Part shown: piece after piece, positions 43,951-54,766 of the stretch
Layout: every line of letters begins with the position of its first letter
Numbering within the stretch: the stretch's first letter is position 1
Assembly: GCA_015179045.1 (NCBI GenBank)
Contig: WHUZ01000097.1
Span: 150,592 to 214,591 of the forward strand
Source: Kalaharituber pfeilii
Taxonomy: Eukaryota; Ascomycota; Pezizomycetes; Pezizales; Pezizaceae
Reading direction: 5' to 3'
DNA: 64,000 bases
The notes under the pieces: generated by a model
What the model saw: the letters and a program-made list of their open reading frames with translations, nothing else
Told to the model about the DNA's origin: nothing
Database searches by the model: none
Translations under genes and position numbers: made by a program

Positions 43951-44906
43951 GAAACCTCACGTAACGGCTACGTGACGCAAACGCGTGTAGAGAATTAGAC
44001 TTTCTGCCATTACTACCAGACTAGGTAACTTTCCGCGTCGACGCAGTATTCTCCGGAGTAGAGTGCATGCCCCCCCTTGGCCTTCAGAGATAGGCTTAAG
44101 AGGGGACTTCAGGCTGCGCGCACTTTGGCCATGATGCCTCATAATCGCTTCGACAACTGAGACTTGCGCATCAAAGATGAAAGCATTTTTGAGCGTGGCT
44201 TGGAAATGTAAGGCTAATGGCTCCACTTTGCTATACATTTCAGACGTATTAGCACGTATATCCGAGATGTGAAACTAGCGTCTTGTCTGCCTATATCGAC
44301 AAAGACGTACTAGTATATGAGACGCATAAATCAGGTTGTGAATGTCTGTTACTTCCGAGTATGTTGCTGGCATAATTGTCGCCGACCCGGGAAAAGTCTT
44401 GGGGATTGGGCAATATTGGGGCAAGTGTGTCATGCAAGCCTAACCCCCAAGACCTTTTACGGGTCCCTATACTATTGATTTACTTTTGATTTATGTTTTT
44501 CTCCCACTTTCACTACTCCTTAAAATTCTATCTCTGTTTCTAATTGTCATTGCCACCACCGTCCCATTCGAATTGATTTCTTAATGTGGCTATTTCCATT
44601 ACTCGTAATAATTGGTAGACAAGCTCAGGAAGACTCACGAACTTAGCTGCCAAGACTATATGACTAATCTTCCACAATTTTCTATGCTGAAAACCTTGTT
44701 ATGGTGAAAATGAAGGGCCGAATTTTATGTATTCATTATAGCAAGGTTTGACTGTATGCGCAAGCATGAATAATGGCATACCGGCCCATTTTTAGCAATG
44801 CGGCATCTAGCATTACTTTAGTGTGAGTACCAGGCAACGGCGGCACCCGTGCTGGCGCAGGGCTCAAGGAAATGGCGGGCCACGTGGGTTGCGCAGTAGC
44901 TGAGTA

Positions 44907-44938
<32 letters not shown>

Positions 44939-45060
44939 ATCGTTACTCACGCGCATCCCTTTAAGCGGCAATACTGCTAGCGCTAAACAGGGATCCGTGG
45001 TGGCTTGCTTGAGCCCCGGCAAGCAACAACCACCGGGTTAGGGGAACTGTTTGTTTTGAT
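43951..45060. other. No gene; degenerate MITE and a third LINE tail type
   Basis: 44490-44757 is a left-truncated relative of the 38213 MITE ending TATAGCAAGGTTTGACTG|TA. 44911-45060 has poly-T and ATCGTTACTCACGCGC.., a tail that resembles family A only in its first bases. 43951-44480 has no supported feature. Confidence 0.55.
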
Positions 45061-45381
45061 TTTTTGATTGATATGAGTTCTCTACTAGAGATAAAAATGA
45101 CCGATTTCACTGCGAGCGACTGCGAGCTGAGCGACACTGAGCTACACTGTGCCGCACTGCGCTGCGCTGAATACTGAGCTTGAGATAGGAGATATGTATT
45201 TATTGTGTGTGATAGCTATCAAAGTGATCTTGACACAAGGGAATATTAGAAAAAATTGCACCATAGCCGTGACTGTCTAACATGCTTGACTCAAATAAGT
45301 GCACCAAGCATTAACAAAGATATGTTATTGAAAAACGAATCAAAAAACAGCACCCAGTACACCGTGCGAATACTTGCTCTA
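45061..45381. other. No gene seen
   Basis: Short GAGCGACTGCGAGCTGAGC-type repeats at 45108-45180; otherwise unassigned. It ends with the target duplication of the next element. Confidence 0.4.
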
Positions 45382-47032
45382 CAGCCTGCTACAACCTCCT
45401 CGGGCCACGTTCAACATCACGTGACCGGGGCCGTATCTCGACCTACAGGACAGCCAGCGACAAGCAGACAACTACAAACGGCACCCCTCGGCCCGACGGT
45501 CGCGGAGACCGTGAAATACGTACAAGAAACGATCATTCAGACACTTTCCCCCAGGGAAACAGCCATCAACGCGCGTGGGACGTCTCTCAGAACCTCCATC
45601 CATCTCCCCAACTCACCCTCAGCTTGCACAGTCACCTCGATAGCGGGGGCACCTTGAGACCCCATCAGCCGCCCCCACACTACGCAAGACAAGGACAACT
45701 CGCCACCCAACATTCGCCACCCAGCATCCGCCACCCACACTCACTAGTACAAGTTTCGGCGCCAAGCTCCAATAGACGACCACCGTTGCCAACACAACAC
45801 CCACACCCCACCCGGCGCCAAGACCCAATAGGCACTCACGGATAAGAACACGGCAGCCAATTAAAAATGGCAATACCGTTAACACAGGAAAACCTCAGGA
45901 AGGCGACGGCGACTAGCAATAATACACAAAGGACGACCCCAAGAGACCCGTTCGAAGTCGTCTGTAAGGAAGTAAGGACATTCTTGAAGACGGAAGGGAA
46001 TAAGGCAAAGAGAGGGGCGTTCATTTACTTCGAGTATCTGGATGACCCAGACGATCCGGTAGTTATCTGGGGAGATGCCAACGACGGCAGACCCAGATGG
46101 GTGGAGTGCAAAGAAAAGTTTTTCTGGCCCCACGAAGTGGGGTACCCGAGACCAGCACCGCCACCAACGCCACCACGACCTAAGCCACCAAAAATGGGCC
46201 TCAGCCCCATCGTTTGTTTAGACACACCTCCGTCACCGCCATCGCCACCTCCGCCGCCGCCACCGCCACCTACGCCACCAAAGTTGGGTTTCAGCCCCAT
46301 ACGCTATATAGACACGCCACCATCGCGCGCCCCAACACCACAGAAGACCGGAAGAAAGACGACACCCCCTCCCCCGGCCTCATCCGGACCTACGACATCC
46401 ACAAGGAGGAAGAGGAAGACAAGACAAGGAAAGACGACACCTTCCCCGGTCCCGAAATCAGCTGGCACCCCAGCACCCACCCCGGCTCCGGCATCAGCCC
46501 CAGCCACCCCCACCCCCACGGCTCCGGCTCCGACACCAGCCCCAGCCACCCCAACGCCACAACCCCGTAGCACCCCGCCAAAAGACACCCAAAAGATTAC
46601 CCCGCCGACCCCGCCGACAACGAAAGCCAAAGTCGGACTAGTCATACATGGCGTTGCCTTGAGAAGGGAACTGGGCAACGTCAGAAGATGGCTGTCCGAG
46701 GACAATAAAGACTTGCCAAAGATCACCGGTATCAGATGGCTAAGAAAGAAAGACATACTGGTCGGAGAGGGGAAGAAGACAAGTTCCATAGTGGTATACT
46801 TGGAGGAAGAATTAGACAAGGACAAGGTGCGACTCGGGGGGAAATGGCTCAAGGCGTGTCAGTACGAGACTGAAAGAGGACGGAGATGAAAGATTCAGGC
46901 TGCTGACCGCTCTCCCCGCAACACCTCCTAAAGACCGCGGGCATCATGTACTTAAGACCGTATTTGTTTTGATTTTGTTTTAGTTAATTTAAACCCTCGC
47001 CATAGCCCATAGGGCGGCATGCGAGTAATGAA

Positions 47033-47063
<31 letters not shown>
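45382..47063 (+). mobile_element. Gag-only LINE-derived element, longest 5' UTR
   Basis: 1682 bp with a perfect 14-bp target duplication (GAATACTTGCTCTA at 45368-45381 and 47064-47077). 485 bp of 5' UTR, one ORF1, 3' UTR, family A tail hairpin and poly-A. The 5' UTR differs from the 1359/6488 type, so it belongs to another subfamily. Confidence 0.9.
45867..46889 (+). CDS. LINE ORF1 (Gag-like RNA-binding protein)
   Basis: 340 aa from ATG 45867, intact. Residues ~25-90 form a folded segment (FEVVCKEVRTFLKTEGNKAK, YFEYLDDPDDPVVIWGDAN). Two MGLSPIVCLDTPP / LGFSPIRYIDTPP repeats between poly-Pro tracts follow, then a long Pro/Thr/Ala linker. The C-terminal domain has GLVIHGVALRRELGNVRRWL, GIRWLRKKDIL, KTSSIVVYLE, VRLGGKWLKACQYE. 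The linker resembles those of RNA chaperone-type Gags. The frame is intact and the target duplication perfect, so it is recent. Confidence 0.82.
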   Translation: MAIPLTQENLRKATATSNNTQRTTPRDPFEVVCKEVRTFLKTEGNKAKRGAFIYFEYLDDPDDPVVIWGDANDGRPRWVECKEKFFWPHEVGYPRPAPPPTPPRPKPPKMGLSPIVCLDTPPSPPSPPPPPPPPPTPPKLGFSPIRYIDTPPSRAPTPQKTGRKTTPPPPASSGPTTSTRRKRKTRQGKTTPSPVPKSAGTPAPTPAPASAPATPTPTAPAPTPAPATPTPQPRSTPPKDTQKITPPTPPTTKAKVGLVIHGVALRRELGNVRRWLSEDNKDLPKITGIRWLRKKDILVGEGKKTSSIVVYLEEELDKDKVRLGGKWLKACQYETERGRR

Positions 47064-47065
<2 letters not shown>

Positions 47066-47129
47066 ATACTTGCTCTAAGTAGTGTCAACCGAAGGATATC
47101 GCCGTTCACACAGCATGAGTGTCTAGTGT

Positions 47130-47378
47130 CTACATAGCCAAAGGGTAGGGTTAGGCAGCGAAAGTTGGGCTTTTTCACGGCCCGGTAAGACATAAAACTT
47201 CGTATCCCCGCCGCAACACGCAATTTTGCTCCGATTATCTTCAAATCGGCCTCAAATGAAAGCCCTACATCTCCTCTATATTTCTATGTAAAAAAATAAT
47301 ACATTTCGTACTCTAAATCTTGCTGTATTTATAGTGAAAGATAGCGAGTTTTAAGTAAATTTTCGCACTAGTAGGCTA
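47130..47378 (+). repeat. Subtelomeric repeat ST, copy 3
   Basis: As at 8852-9100, continuing uninterrupted through GGCTATCCCTG, which is the empty site for the pogo insertion. Confidence 0.9.
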
Positions 47379-47659
47379 TCCCTGTCATATCCTTGCCATG
47401 CTATAGCTTGGCAGCAACGGCCAAAAACCTCCATAGAAAATAGACTCAGTAGTTTTCAGAATGGTCTATGCCAAAAAGACATGACTTTTCGTCGACAACC
47501 TATCCCAATTCAGATGACTTTTCGTCGACAGCCCATACAAATTTTTACCCTAACGTTACACACCGCTGTACTTCTCATCACAAACCTCCGGCAACTACAA
47601 CTACCCTAACTACCTTGTTAAGTAATAATCCCAATTAGCAATACACATTTTCAATACAT

Positions 47660-48770
47660 TTAACGTGCCGAAAATGACCCATTTTCTCATATGTGAAGCG
47701 GTCATTTCCAACGAATTCAACATGCCAAAAAGAACCTATTTTCCACATCTGCAAAGAGCCTATGTGTAGCGTAATTAACATGTGGAAAATGACCCATTTT
47801 CTCCATGCGCGACGAGACTATTTAACATGCGTAAAATGGTCTATTTTCCACATGCGCCATGAGAGCTTTTATAATGTATTTGCTGTTACGGATTCACTGC
47901 AACTGTAGGGCGGGCGGTCGGTGGATGTGCGCACAGTATACGCATATGCGACGGAGGCGATATGCGACAGCCGGGCGCCGGCATCGCAGTTATAAAATGT
48001 GCTATATGAGCCACGCAGAGGACTAGCGAGTATCACTGGTTAAGTGTCTTTTTGGCCTGGCGGACGGTAACTCTCTGCGTTTACTATCATCCGTTACATT
48101 TGCCATGTGCAAAATGGTTTATTTTATACATGTGCGAGGAGCCCATTTAACGTGTGCAAAATGACCTATTTTCTACATACGCGACGAGGACATTTTCGAC
48201 GTATTTACTATGCGCAAGATGGTCTCTTTTCCACATGCGCGGCGAGGGCATTTCCAACGTATTTACTATGTGCAAAACGGTCTGTTTTCCACATGTGCGG
48301 CGAGAGCATTTCCAACAGTCTGTTTTCCACATGCGCGGCGAGGGCATTTCCAACGTATTTACTATGTACAAAACGGACTATTTTCCACAAGCGCGGCGAG
48401 GGCATTTCCAACTATGTGCAAAACGGTCTGTTTTCCACATGCACGGTGAGGGCATTTCCAACGTATTTACTATGTGCAAAACGGTCTACTTTCCACAAGC
48501 GCGGCGAAGGCATTTCTAATGTATTTACTATATGCAAAATGGTCTGTTTTCCACATACGCGGCGAGGGCATTTCAGACGTACCTACTATGTGCAAAACGG
48601 TCTACTTTCTACATGCACGGTGAGGGCATTTTCAACGTATTTACTATGCACAAAATGGTTTATTTTCCAAAATGGTCTATGATGAGGGCATTTGTGACGT
48701 ATTTACCATCTCTATTTTCAACATGCGCGACGAGGGCATTTGCGACGTATTTGCCACGCATGCTATTTTA
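47660..48770 (+). repeat. 58-bp repeat array, copy 3
   Basis: Same units as at 9380-10345 and 13620-15000, with the solo LTR at the same place. Confidence 0.88.
47884..48098 (+). repeat. Solo LTR, third copy at the same array position
   Basis: TGTTACGGATTC to CCGTTACA, TTTGC at the right border and TTTGC at the left; almost identical to 9617-9831. Confidence 0.85.
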
Positions 48771-48922
48771 CCTACCCTTGGCAAACTGGGGCCGGCTTCT
48801 TACCTGACATCATACAGGTGCGGTAAGCCAGTTCTTTAGCTAGGTGGAAATCACATTGCGGCCCTTGTATCATGGGTAAGGGTATCAAAAATGCCTTCGT
48901 AGCACATGTATGGAATAGACCA

Positions 48923-48923
<1 letters not shown>

Positions 48924-48956
<33 letters not shown>

Positions 48957-49620
48957 CATTACTCGCGTGCCGCCCTGGGGGCTATGGCGAGATTAGTTAC
49001 ATGAGATTAGATACATATGAAGGTAGAAGAAAAGGAATAAGAAAAGATCCTGTGTGTCTCCTATGCCCCTGCCCACTCCAAGATGTCTCTAAGTGGGTCT
49101 GTGTCCTTGCTCTTCGGAGGAGTGACCAAGTCTTGCATGCCTCCTGGCCACTTTCGTTTCCATGTCCTGCACCTAGTGAGCACATGTTCAGTAGTCTCCT
49201 CCTCCTCCCCACACCATCGACATTCTGGGCTGTCTGCTTTCCCGATTTCGTACTGCCATTTCCGTAGTAACTTGCCGCCCAGTATTCCTGCTAGTGTGGC
49301 TATGTGTCGACTTCCAAGTCTTGTCAAGGGACGGTAGCTGAGCCCTAGCCGGTTTCTCTCTGTGGCGCGCTGATGTCTCGAGGTTTGTCGTATCCCATCT
49401 TCTGTTATGGTTTCATCTTGGTAGGGGAGGCATGTGCCTATTTTCGCAGCTGTGTCTGCCTCGGTGTTCCCTTTGACTCCTATATGGGACTTGACCCACA
49501 TCACTGCAACGTCCCAGTCACCTCGGTCTGTTCTCGCTTTCCAGGCGTCTCTAACCAGTTTTGCCGGTCCTTTGTGGGTGGGCTCTCCCTGGGCGATCTT
49601 TAGGAGCTTGGATATCGATA
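48924..49620 (-). mobile_element. 5'-truncated LINE, ORF2 3' end and family A tail
   Basis: 697 bp on the minus strand with target duplication AATAGACCAC (48914-48923, 49621-49630). The empty site is at 15154-15163 in copy B1. Poly-T and the tail hairpin lie at 48924-48992. Confidence 0.92.
49061..49620 (-). pseudogene. LINE ORF2 C-terminal part: RNase H end and CCHC knuckle
   Basis: 5'-truncated but open. It holds the C-terminal half of RNase H with MWVKSHIGVKGNTEAD, a linker (RNRLGLSYRPLTRLGSRHIA), a Zn knuckle CRWCGEEEETTEHVLTRC (C-x2-C-x7-H-x4-C), and the C-terminus RDILEWAGA. It shows the normal ORF2 end for family A. The upstream catalytic domains are lost. Confidence 0.85.
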
Positions 49621-49989
49621 AATAGACCACTTTGTATGTATTCAATACGTCGAAAATTGGCTCCTCACGAATGCAGAAACATCAGGAAAAAGGGGAGTTT
49701 GTACCCTCAGTGCCATGAGCGCGAGGGCGCTGGGGCGCTGGGGCACTGCTATTGCACTGCGAGAGTGTGCTGCCATTGCGGTACTTCCCATACTAGACAT
49801 GCATCTCATCATGCCAAGAAACCATGGAGCGACTATAGCTCCATGGTTTCTTGGCATAGGTGCTACTTCATCAGCAAAAAAGAGGTTGCATCAGCAGCGT
49901 CACGACGAGGCAGCAAGCGTCACGACACACGATGCATTTCTGGCTTCCTGACTCTCTGGCTTGGCACGCCTATCGTATCACAAAAGGTA

Positions 49990-50440
49990 GTTTACGCCCT
50001 CAGCGCCCACAAGCCAAGTAATCCTGCTGCCCGCGTCGCGACGTGCTCAACGTGCTCAAAATGTCCCCATTGCGCCCACAACGCAAGTAATCCTGCTGCT
50101 GGCGCCGCAACGTACTTAACGTGCTCAAAATGTCCTCCATTGTGTCCATAATGCAAGTAATCCTGCCACTGGTGTTGTGACATGCTCAACGTGCTCAAAA
50201 TGTCCTCCATTCCACCTGCAACGCAAGTAATCCTGCCGCCGGCATCGCAACGTGCTCAACGTGCTCAACATGAGCAATGTGCCCAATATGTTTTACATTT
50301 CATGTACATGCTCAAATGTGCCTACATCTCATAAGCGCACTCAACGTGCTCAAATGCTTAATGTGCTCAACATGCTTAACATGCTCAACATGCTCCATGT
50401 ATTCTACAATTCCATATCTCATACGTGCGCCCAATATGCC
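49990..50440 (+). repeat. Minisatellite, ~70-bp and TGCTCAACG units (copy B2)
   Basis: Same as 15490-15960. Confidence 0.85.
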
Positions 50441-50959
50441 CAATGGTATGAAGATAGTCAATTAACTCAATTTGGCAATATCGCAGCATGTCTGAACTGC
50501 CCTGGTTAGTACATTATGGAATTGAGATTAAGTTTATGGTGTTGAAAAGGGGCGGAGTCAGATACGTACTGGGCTCTCCCTTGGGTTACTGAATTGAGTG
50601 CTGGTGAGGTCGCTTGGGCCCCCGTTGGGTCTCGTATAGGTTGCTAAATTCGGAGCTGATCCTATAGAGCGGGGGGTTAGGGGGTCGCCCATACAAAATT
50701 TCAGTCGTACGCTGGGTGGGTGCTAGGGGTATTTTCCTCTAAACCTTGGCATGCGGCATCAATTAAATTAAAGTTGGACGCTTTTTCTCTATGCTAGCAT
50801 GGGCATTTCTGATGCTAGCCACAAATGGAGGTCGACGCCAGCCGAAATTAAAATCGCTAGCATGGATATCACATAACTTATTTTTATCACATTACAGCCC
50901 TGGCTTCCACTTTGAGTATATGGACACTGTAGCAGTAGTTATATGTTGTGTTACCCCAT

Positions 50960-51075
50960 AAAACTACAGCTGGTCACAGTCGCGCAACTGGTAGGGTGCG
51001 AGCCCAAGAAGCGGGGGTGTTCTACCCACCCAGTAGGCAGCCCGAGCGTGGCCCAGGTTCTGAGTTCGAACCACG
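50960..51075 (+). tRNA. tRNA-like sequence, possibly a SINE head or tRNA pseudogene
   Basis: It has a box-A-like GCGCAACTGGTAGGG and a perfect box-B-like GAGTTCGAACC, with GTCAC and GTGAC near the ends able to pair. The distance between boxes is longer than in a normal tRNA and the anticodon arm is not clear. Single copy in the window. Confidence 0.35.
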
Positions 51076-51437
51076 GGGTGACTGGCTACTTCTACTTTTT
51101 TGCATTGCGTAGTATTGATTTTTGACAAATTTCATATGGGCTTTCCAAATATGCACAGGAATCCGATTCAACATATGCAGATTGGTCTATTTTCTGCATG
51201 CCGGAGGAGCCAATTCTCTAGTCTCGTAACTAGCCAAGCCTCGACATTTTTAACATGTGCAAAATGGTATATTTTATACATGTGCAACGAGCCAATTGTG
51301 ACGTATTTAACATACGCCGCGACCGATGTGAGTACTATTTTACCTGGCCTTGGCAAATGCCTTGACAGATGCATGGTAAGCCGTTTTTAACATGTGCAAA
51401 ATGGTCTATTTTCTATATGCACGATGAGGGCATTTGT

Positions 51438-51657
51438 TGTCACGGCTTGGCGTGCCATGGCGGCAGAGGGAAGCTGATTACTAGTACGTGTGGACGTCTA
51501 AGGGAGCCAAGATCCTTGACCACGTGCGCAAACGTAAGCGAGTCGCTGACCGGCCCGTACGGATACTCCTATATATACCGACCGCACTACCGGGTGGTAC
51601 CGGTAGTTCTACCTTTTGGTGCAACGGTTTGCAAACGGTCGGTTGCAATCCGTAACA
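51438..51657 (+). repeat. Solo LTR, second family, 5-bp target duplication
   Basis: TGTCACGGCTTGG to CAATCCGTAACA, flanked by TTTGT on both sides (51433-51437, 51658-51662). A TATA-like TATATATA is near 51570. It is unlike the 9617 LTR inside but shares the TGT..CGTAACA ends. It also sits in a 58-bp-repeat-like context. Confidence 0.88.
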
Positions 51658-51775
51658 TTTGTGACGTATTTAGCATTTGCAAAATGGTCTGTTTTATGGC
51701 CTGCCCGGCGGTTAATGCCTTGCACAGTAATTTTTTTTTTTTTTTTTTCAACATCGTCATTTAAATTGTGCGGCT

Positions 51776-51967
51776 GCAAAGGTGCGTTGCCATTGCACTG
51801 CAAAGGTGCGTTGCCATTGCACTGCAAAGGTGCGTTGCCATTGCACTGCAAAGGTGCGTTGCCATTGCACTGCAAAGGTGCGTTGCCATTGCACTGCAAA
51901 GGTGCGTTGCCATTGCACTGCAAAGGTGCGTTGCCATTGCACTGCAAAGGTGCGTTGCCATTGCACT
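51776..51967 (+). repeat. Perfect 24-bp minisatellite, eight units
   Basis: Exactly eight identical units of GCAAAGGTGCGTTGCCATTG+CACT. All six frames stay open. The perfect identity points to recent expansion or assembly collapse. It is preceded by a T18 run at 51731-51748. Confidence 0.95.
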
Positions 51968-51993
51968 GAAGAAATGGATCCGCCGCGTATGTA

Positions 51994-52307
51994 CTAGACA
52001 GAAAAATAAGTATTTGGACAGGGGATTTATGCGCCATGCAGTATTCGGCAGAAACTAGTACTAGTATATTTTCGTCTGGTGATAGCCATAAGACAGTCTA
52101 AATTTTGTGATAGGGTGTCCAACTTCATTATGTAAGAAAGTATTTGGACAGCTGACGTGATGAAATTTGGACAGCTGACATAATGAATTTGGACTTTTCC
52201 ACCTATTCTTTACTGCCAAGCATACGAAAATATGCTAGTTTCTGCCAAATACCGCATAGCGCATAATATGCATTATCCCCTGTCCAAATACTTATTTTTC
52301 TGTCTAG
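51994..52307. mobile_element. Tc1/mariner-type MITE, 314 bp
   Basis: Ends CTAGACAGAAAAATAAGTAT and its inverse, with about 60-bp inverted repeats, flanked by TA (51992-51993, 52308-52309). Two internal ATTTGGACAGCTGACRTRAT units. Relatives: 18290-18505 and the inner element of 57423-58451. Confidence 0.88.
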
Positions 52308-52983
52308 TAAATAGGGCACCATTAAGTGGATAATCCTGGTGCTGAGTCATACGTGAACTGAGTCATTCCCGTCCTACAGTAGAGTTTGCTGCTTAGGCTT
52401 CGCTTTCTCCTCTCTCATCTCCGTACTCCTTAGAAAACAACGCCGCAGCCCCATCACGATAGCAGCCCCTCCGCCTTCTATTCCGGCGAAACACACCTTG
52501 CAAACCCGCAAACACGCAGCATCTCGCCTTCACAGCATCCCCCCTTCGCAGCAACTGCCTTCCCCTCCTAGCTCTCAGCAGCTCCTCAGGTACGCCACGC
52601 AATACCCCCCTCACAGTCTCCCCCCCGCAGCAAGAGCATCTCACTCAAACTTTTTTACAGAACTCCTCGTCGCGCACTGAATTTACGCGCACTGAATTTA
52701 CGCGTGGTGAGTTCACGCGCCGCAGAAGAACTCATACGCCGCAGAACTCGCGCCGATTTTACGCATGCTGAATTCCTGAGGTGTACTCACGCCTAACTTA
52801 CCTACTGGCCGACTTGCCAGCCTAACACCTTCACATTTTCACTTGCTTGTTGCTTCTTCACTTCTCCTTTCACTTTTTGCTAGACTATTCACTGTGTAAA
52901 ACATTCTAGTGCGTAGTGCCTGAATTTTTACAAAGTTAGCACCTTAATTATTTGTGCGCAACGCCTAATAATTTTGGTGGAAG
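52308..52983 (+). promoter_or_regulatory. Upstream region of the TET/JBP-like gene
   Basis: Pyrimidine-rich stretches (52380-52450, 52840-52885) and a short repeat of ACGCGCACTGAATTT at 52670-52710. No other gene. The ATG is at 52984 (GTGGAAGATGTCG). Confidence 0.4.
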
Positions 52984-54727
52984 ATGTCGGACGCGGAAGG
53001 AGAAAGGAGATTTGAGAGAGTTCGAGAGGTGAATGCTGAGGTGGAGGCAATAATGCCCATTAGGAAGCCCGGGGAGTATGCTGAAGTCTTCCACAGGCAT
53101 ATCCGGAGCTTGGTGAATTCGTTTAATAAGCTTCCAATTATTTCAACTACCGTTTCCTTTCAAGCCTTAATGGCTGATCAAAACAAAAAAATTAAGCGCT
53201 CTGATGTAGAGCACGATCAACTTTTTGAACAGGCCACGTTAACGGAAGTGAGTGGAAGGTGGATGTCTTCGGAAGGTAGTGAATTACTGGTTTTTTGGAA
53301 GGGGGGATTAAATGTAAGTATGCGTTTTTTTTTGGGGGGGGGTTATATAACAGGCTATGACCCTATGGCAAAAATCTATATACCTGATCCGGCTGCCCTC
53401 TACGTCCTCCTGCTTTCACTCCGGTTACCCGCGGCTGCCCTCCACGTCCTCCTGCTTTCACCCTGGTTACCCTCCTGCTACCCTCCACGTCCTCTGCTCT
53501 CACTCCGGTTGCCCTCCGGCTACCCTCCACGTCCTCCTACTTTCACTCCGGTTACCCTCCGGCTGCCCTCCACGTCCTCCTACTTTCACTCCGGTTACCC
53601 TCCGGCTACCCTCCACGTCCTCCTACTTTCACTCCGGTTACCCTCCGGCTACCCTCCGCGTCCTCCTACTTTCACTCCGGTTACCCTCCGGCTACCCTCC
53701 GCGTCCTCCTACTTTCACTCCGGTTACCCTCCGGCTACCTCCACGTCCTCCTACTTTCACTCCGGTTACCCTCCGGCTACCCTCCACGTCCTCCTACTTT
53801 CACTCCGGTTGCCCTCCGGCTACCCTCCATGTCCTCCTACTTTCACTCCGGTTGCCCTCCGGCTACCCTCCACGTCCTCTTACTTTCACTCTGGTTACCC
53901 TCCGGTTACCCTCCACGTCCTCCTACTCCCCCGGAGGGTAGCCGGCTACCCTCCGGTCACCCTCTACGTCCTCCTACTCCCACTCCTCGTTTTATTCTAT
54001 TTGCTGTTGCGTATATATACTAACTTAAAAAATATAGTATCCCATTGGAAAATCGGCAGGTATTCAAATGCAAAAAGATACTGTTACAGCCATTGATTCC
54101 TTAGAAGAGGAATATTCACCACCTCCTCCAGGGAAAGAGGATTGCCGTTACTCTAAAGTGGCTTTACTTTGCCAAAGACACTCTACTTTTGGAGTATATC
54201 ACTTGGCATATTGGATGCAGAAAGGACATACTTTTACTCCACCTACTTTATCTAGGCATATTGGATCTGCCGGCTACAAGCAGCGGGCTGTAGGTGCTTT
54301 CTTTAATAATATTTCTCAATTAATTCAAGTTATTGGAATGCTTTTTTTAGTTATTGATCCTGATTGTTATTTACGTTATTGGAGGCTTTTTCAGGAAGAT
54401 TGTTCTAATAATGTACCATGTCCTTTGCTGAACACTTCTCGTCGTGCCTGTTTTTATGGACTTGCTTTATTGCGGAATACTCAAGTTGAAGCTCACAAAA
54501 ACTATAATGATACTCCTGATGGTTGGGTGGCTATGTGTTGTTGGGGAAACTTTCCTGGGGGAGAGTTAGTTTTACCTGATTTAGGGATGAAGTTAAAGTT
54601 TCAGCAAGGGGATGTTATTTTTTTTCGTTCTCGTTTACTGGAGCATTTTGTTGCGGACTTTGATGGTGCTCGTTCCAGTATTGTTTTTTTTTCACATGAG
54701 AAGATTTTAAATAAAACTTGGCTTTAA
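52984..54727 (+). CDS. TET/JBP-like 2-oxoglutarate/Fe(II) oxygenase, 339 aa, one intron
   Basis: Exons 52984-53313 and 54038-54727. Donor GTAAGT at 53314, branch TACTAAC at about 54018-54024, acceptor ATATAG at 54037; the phases fit. TET/JBP enzymes oxidise methylcytosine or thymine in DNA with 2OG, Fe(II) and O2. The C-terminal core has AHKNYNDTPDGWVAM (H263), WGNFPGGELVLPDLG, QQGDVIFFRSRLLEHF (H313) and ARSSIVFF (R322), the double-stranded beta-helix pattern of the fungal family. At the HxD position the third residue is Asn265; Asp268 follows. Activity is therefore uncertain, although I cannot exclude that this subfamily normally has it. The N-terminal ~110 residues are family-specific. A second copy's 3' end is at 1-107. 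No KDZ transposase, with which such fungal genes are often associated, is seen. Confidence 0.72.
53390..53985 (+). repeat. 43-bp minisatellite inside the oxygenase intron
   Basis: About 13 units (CCGGTTACCCTCCGGCTACC.. CACGTCCTCCTACTTTCACT). It makes the intron 724 bp, far longer than any other here (50-166 bp). The unit has no stop in the sense frames, so the first exon reads on through it; with a 43-bp period the frames rotate. The branch site and acceptor lie downstream of the array and are intact. Confidence 0.88.
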
Positions 54728-54766
54728 ACTCGATTAATCTTTGTCCGGCATCTCCCTGAGATGGAC

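Larger units (their letters stand above)
47376..50890. repeat. Segmental duplication, copy B2
   Basis: Counterpart of 13330-18000, lacking the 16013-17663 element and carrying the LINE at 48924-49620. Confidence 0.88.

Noticed and set aside
46304..46852. Minus-strand and alternative-frame reading frames opposite the LINE ORF1s (also at 1554-2461, 6773-7144, 60833-61207)
   Set aside because: Shadows of the GC-rich ORF1 sequence; no family features.
51609..52058. Several overlapping open frames on both strands with 8-residue repeats
   Set aside because: They arise from the perfect 24-bp array, which is open in all six frames.
53314..54096. Continuation of the oxygenase first exon as a 370-aa protein
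   Set aside because: It crosses a consensus GTAAGT donor and a 43-bp minisatellite. Splicing to 54038 restores the conserved domain in phase.
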